This document shows positions 8,110-15,561 of a DNA stretch of 64,000 nt, one piece after another. The notes under the pieces are model-generated. The model was not told the origin of the DNA. It did not search any database and saw nothing but the letters and a program-made list of their open reading frames with translations. This stretch comes from UBA11524 sp965646445 (lineage in GTDB: Bacteria; Bacillota; Clostridia; Christensenellales; Aristaeellaceae): NCBI GenBank assembly GCA_965646445.1, contig CBFFZW010000001.1:143172-207171 (forward strand), given 5' to 3'. The position numbers and the translations under genes are program-made. How positions within the stretch are numbered: the first letter of the stretch is position 1; each line of letters opens with the position of its first letter.

Positions 8110-10212
8110 GTGGCGCTGAAATTGTATCCCCATCAGGCACAGGTCAGTCAGGCTGTTCAGCGAATGCTGGAGAGCAATGGCCGGGCAGCGGTCATTCTTC
8201 CTACCGGTACCGGCAAAAGTTACATTGCCTTTCATCTCATCGAACAACACCCGAAGGCCGCTTTCGTGTGGCTGGCGCCTTCCGAATATATCTATCGAAC
8301 GCAGACGGAAAGGCTTCGACGTACTAACCCGGAGCTTTCGCTGAATCATGTGACCTTCTGTACCTATGCCAGTCTGCTTTACAGGACGGAGGAGGAGCTG
8401 TCTCAACTCGTCTGTGATTTCATCATTCTGGATGAATTTCACCGCTGCGGCAGTGAGCACTGGGGGGCGGCGGTGCAGCGACTGATAGAAAGCTACCCGC
8501 AGGCAAAGCTGCTGGGGCTGTCCGCCACCCATATCCGCTACCTCGACCATCAGCGCAACATGGCCGAGGAGCTGTTGGATAATTGCATTGCTGCGGAAAT
8601 GACCCTGGGGGAAGCGATCGTCCGGGGCATTTTGCCTGCGCCGAAATATGTCACAACAGTTTATCAGTATCAAAAGAGTTTGACCCGATACGAAGAACGG
8701 ATAGCCTCACAGCGCAACCGTCGCAACCGTGAGCGGAGCGAGCGTTATTTGCAGGCCCTGCGCCGCATGCTTGAGCAGGCAGAGGGACTGGATGTTGTGT
8801 TTGCAAATCACATGACGGACAAGCATGGCCGTTACATCGTGTTTTGCGCCAGTGTGGAACATATGCGGGAGATACTGTCTCATGTCCGCGACTGGTTCCA
8901 TTCGGTGGATCCAGAGCCGCATTGCTACCAGGTTTATGCGGAGAATGCAGAAGCTTCGGAATCGTACAACGCCTTCCAGCAGGACGAAAGCGGTCACCTG
9001 AAGCTGTTATTCTGCGTAAATATGCTCAACGAGGGCGTGCATGTGGATGGCATTTCCGGGGTTATTCTCTTCCGACCCACGGTGTCGCCCATTATCTACA
9101 AGAAGCAGATTGGCCGCGCATTGACGGCAGGCGGACAAGGCTGTCCGCTCATTCTGGACGTGGTAAACAATGTGGAAGGGCTGTACAGCATCGACTCCGT
9201 CGGACAGGAAATGCTGGATGCGGCGTTTCGGCTGCGTTCGGAAGGTCGAGATGAACTGATTGTTCGTGAGAAATTCCGGGTGATTGATCAGGTGAAGGAC
9301 TGCCGCAAGCTGTTTGAACAGCTGGAAGGCGGCCTGCATATCGACTGGGAGGAATATTACCAGGCCGCGGCGACCTACCGAGAAGCTCACGGTGATTTGA
9401 TGATTCCCCAGCGGTATGTGACGGAGGACAGCAAGTGCCTGGGACGTTGGCTGGTGACTCAGCGGCGGATTCATAACAATGGCGGCGGTACGCTGACAGG
9501 CGAACAGATGCTGCGGCTGGAAGCGTTGGGCATTGTGTGGGATGACCTGCGGCAATTTACCTGGGAGAGTTGCTTTGCACAGGCGGAGGCGTACTATCAG
9601 GCTCATGGCAATTTGCAGGTGCCCCAGGACTATGTGACAGAGGACGGGTGCCGTTTGGGTCAGTGGCTGACCAACCTGCGAACGCGCTACCGGGAGCTGA
9701 GGGAAGAAGACAAGACAGGGCATACGCTGGATAAAATCCGTCGCTTGGGAGCCATCGGGATGACATGGAACACCTTTGACGCCCGATGGGAAATGTACTT
9801 TGCCGCTGCGGAGCGTTACTACCGCGAGCATGGCGATCTGCTGGTGTCGGCCAGGTATCAGACGGCAAGCGGATTGAAGTTGGGCATATGGATTTTCAAT
9901 CAGCGCAGCAAACGAAAAAAGTTGCTCAAGGGTAAACTCACGGATGAGCAGATCAGCCGACTGAATGCGATCGGCATGGTGTGGGACAGCACCATGGATC
10001 AGCAATGGATGCGGTACTATACTGCTGCCAAGACCTATTTTGAACAGAATGGCAATCTGCGAGTTAGCAAGCGCTATGAGACAGAGGAAGGGTTGAAGCT
10101 GGGAATATGGCTGGTCAATCAGCGAACGACCCGAAAAAAGGGCGATGGAACCAAGCATGCAATGTCTGATTACCGAATTCGGATGCTCAGCAAAATCGGC
10201 ATGCAATGGTAA
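8110..10212 (+). CDS. SF2 DEAD/DEAH-like helicase with four helicase-associated (HA) repeats
   Basis: The 700-residue protein starts with RecA-like domain 1: Walker A PTGTGKS at 31-37, Walker B DEFH at 108-111, motif III SAT. RecA-like domain 2 contains QIGRAL (motif VI, arginine finger). From about residue 413 to the end come four tandem ~70-residue helicase-associated repeats (W..Y...A..Y...HG.L.VP..Y.T..G..LG.WL pattern), thought to bind nucleic acid. The substrate and role are unknown. The frame is open upstream to 7900, but that stretch crosses the inverted repeats and has no helicase similarity; GTG 8110 (alternative GTG 8101) follows an AAGGAAGGTGAG site and gives the natural N-terminus. 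Position right behind the inverted-repeat segment suggests its expression is switched. Confidence 0.85.
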   Translation: MALKLYPHQAQVSQAVQRMLESNGRAAVILPTGTGKSYIAFHLIEQHPKAAFVWLAPSEYIYRTQTERLRRTNPELSLNHVTFCTYASLLYRTEEELSQLVCDFIILDEFHRCGSEHWGAAVQRLIESYPQAKLLGLSATHIRYLDHQRNMAEELLDNCIAAEMTLGEAIVRGILPAPKYVTTVYQYQKSLTRYEERIASQRNRRNRERSERYLQALRRMLEQAEGLDVVFANHMTDKHGRYIVFCASVEHMREILSHVRDWFHSVDPEPHCYQVYAENAEASESYNAFQQDESGHLKLLFCVNMLNEGVHVDGISGVILFRPTVSPIIYKKQIGRALTAGGQGCPLILDVVNNVEGLYSIDSVGQEMLDAAFRLRSEGRDELIVREKFRVIDQVKDCRKLFEQLEGGLHIDWEEYYQAAATYREAHGDLMIPQRYVTEDSKCLGRWLVTQRRIHNNGGGTLTGEQMLRLEALGIVWDDLRQFTWESCFAQAEAYYQAHGNLQVPQDYVTEDGCRLGQWLTNLRTRYRELREEDKTGHTLDKIRRLGAIGMTWNTFDARWEMYFAAAERYYREHGDLLVSARYQTASGLKLGIWIFNQRSKRKKLLKGKLTDEQISRLNAIGMVWDSTMDQQWMRYYTAAKTYFEQNGNLRVSKRYETEEGLKLGIWLVNQRTTRKKGDGTKHAMSDYRIRMLSKIGMQW

Positions 10213-10251
10213 GTAAACGCTATGGTTGATGTGTGAAAGGAACACGGATGT

Positions 10252-10764
10252 ATGAAACAAGCCTCAAAGAGCTTTTGGATGCGGATTGGCAGCATGATGC
10301 TGATCTATCTGGTGTTGGCCGCGGGTATGTACTGGGTTGTGGCAGACGATTGGTCTGTTACGGCAGTGAAAGTAGATAGCGTGTCACAAGGCTATCTGTT
10401 ACCGGTAAACAGTGAAATCACCCAACACTTTCAGACGAAAATGGATGGTTTGGATCAAATCACATTGGTTCCGCACTTTGAGCGCAAGGAACGCAGCGGG
10501 AATGTAGACTTGTACCTGATGAATCAGGATACGATGCTGTGGCATGCGGCTGTTCCCGTGACGGAATGGACGAATGATGAGGTTGTATCCATTGCTGTGG
10601 AGCCTGCTGTGCAATGCGTGGACGAGCTTACGCTCAGGATCCTCCCGAATGAAACAGGATTGTCTCTATGGGCCGGTACCACGGTCAATGCAGGACGCTA
10701 TGAGGTACCGATCTCTGTTTCCGGTCTGGAGGTGAACGGCGAGGCCGTGGAAGGCGGCCTGTGA
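10252..10764 (+). CDS. Membrane-anchored protein of unknown function, polysaccharide-cluster type
   Basis: 170 residues: one transmembrane helix (about 13-32) followed by a predicted beta-sandwich-like extracytoplasmic region with no catalytic motif I recognise. Proteins of this look often accompany surface-glycan export genes in Clostridia. The stop overlaps the next start (TGATG). The first ~35 residues of the next frame contain a second hydrophobic helix that could be the original C-terminal anchor of this protein, so a frameshift around 10750-10764 is possible. It lies 39 bp behind the helicase and could be cotranscribed with it. Confidence 0.55.
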   Translation: MKQASKSFWMRIGSMMLIYLVLAAGMYWVVADDWSVTAVKVDSVSQGYLLPVNSEITQHFQTKMDGLDQITLVPHFERKERSGNVDLYLMNQDTMLWHAAVPVTEWTNDEVVSIAVEPAVQCVDELTLRILPNETGLSLWAGTTVNAGRYEVPISVSGLEVNGEAVEGGL

Positions 10765-11270
10765 TGCAATTACAGGGATATAACCTGCTGAACGGTGCTC
10801 GGTGGTTTTGGCCGGCAGCAATGGTACTGCTGGCGGGGCTTGTCACAATCTCTTGGATTACGCATGTGCAGATGGTCAAGGGTAAAAAAACTGTCCTCAC
10901 GATGACGGTACAAGTTTATCATCAGTACCGCTACTTGCTGCAACAACTGGTAAACAGAGAGTTCCGAGTCAAATATAAATCTTCTTCTTTGGGTATGATC
11001 TGGAGCTTCCTCAATCCGCTTCTGACCATGCTGGTCTATCTGGTGGTGTTTTCCACGTTGTTCAGCAGCAATCTGGAGCATTTTCCAGTATATCTGATGA
11101 CCGGCATTGTCTGTTTTTCCAATTTCAGCGAATCAACCAACTTGGGCATGTCCTCCATCGTGGGCAACAGCGCATTGATTACCAAGGTATACATGCCCAA
11201 ACTGATTTACCCACTGAGCAAAGTGCTGTCATCAGCCATCAACCTATGGAGGGCGACGGCTCCATCATGA
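10764..11270 (+). pseudogene. Truncated ABC-2 type polysaccharide/lipid export permease (Wzm-like)
   Basis: Residues from about 45 onward match the N-terminal part of a Wzm/TagG-type permease: YHQYRYLLQQLVNREFRVKYK, then the WSFLNPLLTMLVY helix and a second membrane helix with GNSALITKVYMPK. Normal permeases have ~255-270 residues and six helices; here similarity ends near nt 11246 and the frame continues only a few unrelated codons (WRATAPS) into sequence that, in another frame, encodes a thiamine-diphosphate enzyme. No ATPase partner follows. The extra N-terminal helix may belong to the preceding gene. I read this as one side of a deletion junction. Confidence 0.7.
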
Positions 11271-11707
11271 TGAACCTGCAGGAGCTGCAGACCATCGTAA
11301 CCAACCGCTTGCCTATCAAGATTTTTTTAATCAACAACGCAGGCTATCATTCCATCCGTATCACGCAAAACAACCTGTTTTCCGAGCATTGCAAGGTAGG
11401 CATCGGCCCGGAAAGCGGCGATTTGTCCTTCCCCTCCTTTGAAAAGATAGCATCTGCCTTTGGCATGCCCTACTATGCTGCCCGCAGCAATGCGGAAGTG
11501 TCAAAGATCGCGAAGCGGATGTTTGAAGCACCAGGCTTTGCATTATGCGAAATCTTTACAGATACGCAGCAGGTGTGGGAACCCAAGAGCGGTGCACGCC
11601 GCCTGCCAGATGGCACATTGGTTTCTCCGCCTCTGGAAGATCTGGCGCCCTTCCTGCCCAGAGAAGAGCTGAAGGCACAGATGTATATACCCATGATGGA
11701 GGAATGA
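11246..11707 (+). pseudogene. C-terminal fragment of a thiamine-diphosphate enzyme (acetolactate synthase/YerE-like)
   Basis: The 153-residue frame begins exactly at the ThDP/Mg-binding motif EGDGS followed by ...LINNAGY (the GDG-x(~27)-N motif) and runs to a plausible natural C-terminus. The N-terminal ~350-400 residues (alpha and middle domains) are missing. Enzymes of this group in surface-sugar clusters (for example YerE) add a two-carbon branch from pyruvate to CDP-sugars; the adjacent reductase gene fits that idea but the identity is an inference. Fused out of frame to a permease fragment, so almost certainly non-functional. Confidence 0.7.
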
Positions 11708-11710
11708 CCG

Positions 11711-12637
11711 ATGATTCGTACTGCTGTCGTAAACGGCCCGCTGGGAACGGTCGGTCAGGCACTGACGAGGGTACTGCTTGCGAAAGGCGTTACAGTATAT
11801 GCCGTTTGCTATCCAGGCGATTGCCGTATTTCGGAGCTGCCCGAGGGAACAAGAATCATTGAGCTTGACATGCGCGAAATTGACCAGCTGCCGGATAGGA
11901 TTGGCAGCGATGTGGATGCCTTTTTTCACCTGGCATGGATGGGCTCCATAGGCCCGGAGCGTGACAATGCTTTAATGCAGACGGAAAACATTCGGTGTGC
12001 AGTGCTGGCTTCTCAGACAGCTGCTGCCATGCACGCAATGGTTTTTGTAGGGGTGGGCAGTCAGGCGGAACATGGCCGGGTTTCCGGACTGGTTACCCAG
12101 GAGACTCCCTGTCATCCTGTGACTGGCTACGGTATTGCTAAACTCTGTGCAGGCCAGATGACACGTCTTGCCTGCAAGTGGCTTGGTATCAGGCATGTAT
12201 GGGCACGTATTCTCAGCGCTTATGGCCCGGGCGATGGCCCGCTGTCTGTAATGCCAACGATCATTAACAAGCTGTTAAGCGGTGAGATTCCCGCACTTAC
12301 TGCCGGAGAACAGCTGTGGGATTTCTGCTATGCAGATGATGTAGGCGAAGCGCTGACAGCCATGGCTGAGCAGGGACATGATGGCGCTGTATATCCTATT
12401 GGCAGTGGCGGCGTTCGGCCTTTGAAGGAGTACTTTGAAATTGTACGTGACGCGATTGATCCTTCTTTAGCCCTTGGTATTGGTCAGCTTACCTATCCAT
12501 CAAACCAGGTGATGCATCTGCAGGCAGATATTTCTGCGCTTACTGCCGAAACTGGATGGATGCCCAAAGTCTCCTTTGAAGAAGGAATCCGAAAAACGAT
12601 TGATTCATTCCGCGCTAAAAAGGGGGCTGGCGCATGA
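11711..12637 (+). CDS. NAD(P)-dependent epimerase/dehydratase family nucleotide-sugar reductase
   Basis: 308-residue extended SDR protein: an N-terminal Rossmann loop of the GxxGxxG type (GPLGTVG, residues 9-15) and the YGIAK active-site Tyr/Lys pair. Such proteins epimerise or reduce keto intermediates of NDP-sugars. GGAGGA lies 7 bp before ATG 11711. Neighbour of a ThDP-enzyme fragment and a GT2 gene, so probably a leftover of a branched- or deoxy-sugar pathway for a cell-surface glycan. The stop overlaps the GT2 start by 4 bp. The gene itself looks intact, though its upstream pathway is not. Confidence 0.8.
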   Translation: MIRTAVVNGPLGTVGQALTRVLLAKGVTVYAVCYPGDCRISELPEGTRIIELDMREIDQLPDRIGSDVDAFFHLAWMGSIGPERDNALMQTENIRCAVLASQTAAAMHAMVFVGVGSQAEHGRVSGLVTQETPCHPVTGYGIAKLCAGQMTRLACKWLGIRHVWARILSAYGPGDGPLSVMPTIINKLLSGEIPALTAGEQLWDFCYADDVGEALTAMAEQGHDGAVYPIGSGGVRPLKEYFEIVRDAIDPSLALGIGQLTYPSNQVMHLQADISALTAETGWMPKVSFEEGIRKTIDSFRAKKGAGA

Positions 12638-13596
12638 AGACTGTAAGCATCATGATCCCATGCTACAATGAAGAAGAAAATGTAGTTGCCATCAGCGAGG
12701 CTGTTGTGAAGAAGATGGAAGCACTGCCTCAATATAATTATGAGATCGTGTTCATTGATAACTGCTCCAAGGATAACACGCGTTCGCTACTCCGGCAAAT
12801 TTGCGCCCGGAATAAGAAAATTAAGGCAATTTTTAACGTCAAGAATTTTGGACAGTTCAACAGTCCTTACTATGGTCTATGCCAGACAACAGAGGATTGT
12901 GCGATTTCCATCTGTGCTGATTTTCAGGATCCAGTGGAAATGATTCCTACCTTCTTGCGATATTGGGAGGAAGGGTATCAGATTGTATGTGGGGTAAAAA
13001 CCTCCAGCAAAGAGAGCAAGATGATGTACAGGCTGAGAAGCATGTATTACAAGCTCATCAAGAAATTTTCCAACGTGGAACAGATAGAGCATTTCACAGG
13101 TTTTGGACTCTATGACAAAAGCTTTTTGGATGTATTGCGGAAACTGAATGATCCTACGCCTTTTATTCGCGGCATTGTGGCAGAGCTTGGCGGCAGGCGC
13201 AAGGAAGTTCCTTACGAGCAACCGATGCGTCGGGCAGGCAAAACGCATAACAACTGGTATAGCCTGTTTGATGCAGCCATGCTTTCAGTGACCTCATATA
13301 CGAAGGTTGGCATGCGCATTGCGGAATTTGCAGGCTTCAGTTTTGCCTTTATTAGTATGATGATCGGGCTGATCTATTTGGCTCTGAAACTTATTTATTG
13401 GGATCGCTTCAATGCCGGCCAAGCCCCACTCATTATCATCACCAGCATGATGTGTTCAGTGCTATTGGCGTTTATGGGCTTCCTTGGCGAGTACATTTCC
13501 GCGATCAACACGCGGCTTATGCATCGCCCCTTGGTGGTGGAAGAAGAGCGTATCAACTTTGCTGCTGAGAATGAGAAGGAAAAAATGGCCGGATAA
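12634..13596 (+). CDS. GT2 family glycosyltransferase (DPM1/GtrB-like)
   Basis: 320 residues: GT-A domain starting MIPCYNEEENV, with the DxD-region CADFQDP (usually DLQDP) that binds the metal-sugar nucleotide, and two C-terminal membrane helices (about 230-255 and 265-290). Members transfer a sugar from an NDP-sugar to undecaprenyl phosphate on the cytoplasmic face for later use by GT-C enzymes. Intact; last gene of the accessory block and followed by a terminator. It could provide donor substrate for the GT-C protein at 36.4-40.6 kb, but that is only a guess. Confidence 0.88.
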   Translation: MKTVSIMIPCYNEEENVVAISEAVVKKMEALPQYNYEIVFIDNCSKDNTRSLLRQICARNKKIKAIFNVKNFGQFNSPYYGLCQTTEDCAISICADFQDPVEMIPTFLRYWEEGYQIVCGVKTSSKESKMMYRLRSMYYKLIKKFSNVEQIEHFTGFGLYDKSFLDVLRKLNDPTPFIRGIVAELGGRRKEVPYEQPMRRAGKTHNNWYSLFDAAMLSVTSYTKVGMRIAEFAGFSFAFISMMIGLIYLALKLIYWDRFNAGQAPLIIITSMMCSVLLAFMGFLGEYISAINTRLMHRPLVVEEERINFAAENEKEKMAG

Positions 13597-13717
13597 GCAT
13601 TTTAATGATTGCCGTTGCATTGCCCTGATTAAATATTCCAGTGCTTAATGAAGAGGATTCCAAGGCACAGTTCACCCAGGATATCCACTGAGGGCCGGAT
13701 AGAGATTTTCAGAAAGT

Positions 13718-13760
13718 AGTCCCCGACAGAAGCAGGAGAGCCGCAGTCGGGGACTTTGTT
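13718..13760. terminator. Bidirectional terminator between GT2 and the ABC exporter
   Basis: Perfect 10-bp GC-rich stem (13718-13727 with 13746-13755), 18-nt loop, TTGTT on the plus side; it lies between convergent genes. Confidence 0.75.
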
Positions 13761-15561
13761 ATGCATTTCCCGCCGACTCCACCTTATCAAACTGCGCGGC
13801 GTACATGGCGGCGTAGACGCCTCCCAGGGCCAGGAGCTCCTGGTGCTTGCCGCGCTCGACGATGCGGCCCTTGTCCATGACCAGGATTTCGTCCGCGCCC
13901 ACGATGGTGGACAGCCGGTGAGCGATGATGAAGCTGGTGCGGCCCCTTTGAAGGGCCAGCATGGCGTCCTGGATCAGCAGCTCGGTGCGGGTATCCACAT
14001 TGGAGGTGGCCTCGTCCAGAATCAGCATCCGGGCGTCCAGGAGCATGGCGCGGGCGATGGTCATCAGCTGCTTCTGTCCCTTCGATATGCTCCCGCCGCT
14101 GCCGGTGACCACGGTATCGTAGCCCTTGGGCAGGGAGAGGATCATGTCATGGATATGGGCGGCCTTGGCGGCGGCGATAACCTCCTCGCGGGTGGTGTCC
14201 GGGCGGGCGTAGGCCAGGTTGTCGTAAACGGTGCCGTCAAAGAGCCAGGTGTCCTGCAGCACCATGGTGAATTGCCGGCGCAGGCTTTGGCGGGTCAGGG
14301 TGCGGATGTCCTGGCTGTCCAGAAGGATCGCGCCCTCGCTGACATCGTAAAAGCGCATCAGCAGGTTGATGAGCGTGGTTTTGCCGCAGCCGGTTTCGCC
14401 CACGATGGCGATGGTCTTGCCGGGAGCGGCCGTGAAGTTAATGTGATGCAGCACGCGGCTGTTCGGTGTGTAGCCGAAGGAAACGTCGCGGAAGGTCACC
14501 TCGCCCCGGCATACGGTCAATTCCTGGGCTTCCGGGGCGTCCTCGGGCTCGATGTCCAGGTCGATAAGCCCCAAGACGCGCTCGGCGGCGGCCAGGGCTG
14601 ACTGCAATTCGGAAAGAATGTTGGCAAACTCGTTGATGGGCCCGGAAAACTTGCGGGAGTACAGCACGAAGGAGCTCACGCCGCCCAGGGTGATGGCGTC
14701 CAGCATGTACAGGATCGCGCCGAACACGCTGACGGCGGCCATCGACAGGTTGTTGATGAGGTTGACCGTGGGGCCGGTCATGACGGCGTAGTGCTCGGCC
14801 TGCCAGGTGGCGGTGGTGGCCGCTTCGTTGTGGCGGGCGTAGCGCCGGTTGAATTCCGCCTCCTGATGATAGGCCCGGATGGTCTTCAGGCCGGAAACCG
14901 TCTCCTCGTTGAAGCCGTTGAGGGCGCCCAGCTTCCGTGAACGGGCGCTGAACAGGGGGCGCACGACCTTCGAGCGGTGCCGGGTGAACAGGATGGACGC
15001 CGGAATGGTGAACACGGAGACCAGCATCAGCACGGGGGAGATGGTGACCATCATGGAGAAGCTGCCCACGACGGTGATGAGGCTGGTCAGGATCTGCGTG
15101 AGGTCGGTGGAGATGGACGCGCCCACGGTATCCACGTCATAGGAGAGGATGGAAATCACGTCGCCTGTCTGATGGGTGTCGAAGAAGCTGATGGGCAGGC
15201 GGGTCAGGTGGTTGAAAAGGTCGCCGCGCATTTGCTGGACGACGCTGCGGGAAAGGCGGATCATCATGGCTGACAGCAGCCAGCCGATGAGCGCTGACAC
15301 GGCCGCCAGCAGGATCATCCATACCACATAGCGGATGACCACGGGAAAATCGACATGCCCCGGCAGGATGGCGTCGATGGCCGCGCCGGACAGCTTGGGC
15401 GTCATCAGGGCCAGCACGTTGCCCACCACGCTCAGCAGGGAAGCCGCGATAATCAGCCAGCGGTATTTGGCCAGATAGCGCCAGAGCCGCTTCAGCACCT
15501 GCCCGGAGCTTTGGCGTGGCCTCGCGCCCGAGGCTTTTGTGGGCAGTCCGCCACGGTTCAT
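13759..15561 (-). CDS. ABC exporter subunit B (canonical ATPase site, degenerate signature)
   Basis: 600-residue type IV exporter half: six-helix membrane domain followed by an ATPase domain with Walker A GETGCGKTT (~387-395), Walker B LILDEATSNVD with the catalytic Glu, and H-loop AHRLS. The signature is ISKGQKQ instead of LSGGQ. Together with the partner gene it forms a heterodimer in which one ATP site is catalytic and one is degenerate, as in TM287/288- or LmrCD-type pumps. Start ATGA overlap with the partner stop at 15558. Substrate unknown; the MarR regulator suggests toxic or drug-like compounds. Confidence 0.9.
   Translation of the reverse strand: MNRGGLPTKASGARPRQSSGQVLKRLWRYLAKYRWLIIAASLLSVVGNVLALMTPKLSGAAIDAILPGHVDFPVVIRYVVWMILLAAVSALIGWLLSAMMIRLSRSVVQQMRGDLFNHLTRLPISFFDTHQTGDVISILSYDVDTVGASISTDLTQILTSLITVVGSFSMMVTISPVLMLVSVFTIPASILFTRHRSKVVRPLFSARSRKLGALNGFNEETVSGLKTIRAYHQEAEFNRRYARHNEAATTATWQAEHYAVMTGPTVNLINNLSMAAVSVFGAILYMLDAITLGGVSSFVLYSRKFSGPINEFANILSELQSALAAAERVLGLIDLDIEPEDAPEAQELTVCRGEVTFRDVSFGYTPNSRVLHHINFTAAPGKTIAIVGETGCGKTTLINLLMRFYDVSEGAILLDSQDIRTLTRQSLRRQFTMVLQDTWLFDGTVYDNLAYARPDTTREEVIAAAKAAHIHDMILSLPKGYDTVVTGSGGSISKGQKQLMTIARAMLLDARMLILDEATSNVDTRTELLIQDAMLALQRGRTSFIIAHRLSTIVGADEILVMDKGRIVERGKHQELLALGGVYAAMYAAQFDKVESAGNA

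Noticed and set aside
6592..13758. A classical integrated island with attL in tRNA-Arg and attR near 13.7 kb
   Set aside because: I found no second copy of the tRNA 3' end at the right edge of the block, so the boundaries are not supported.
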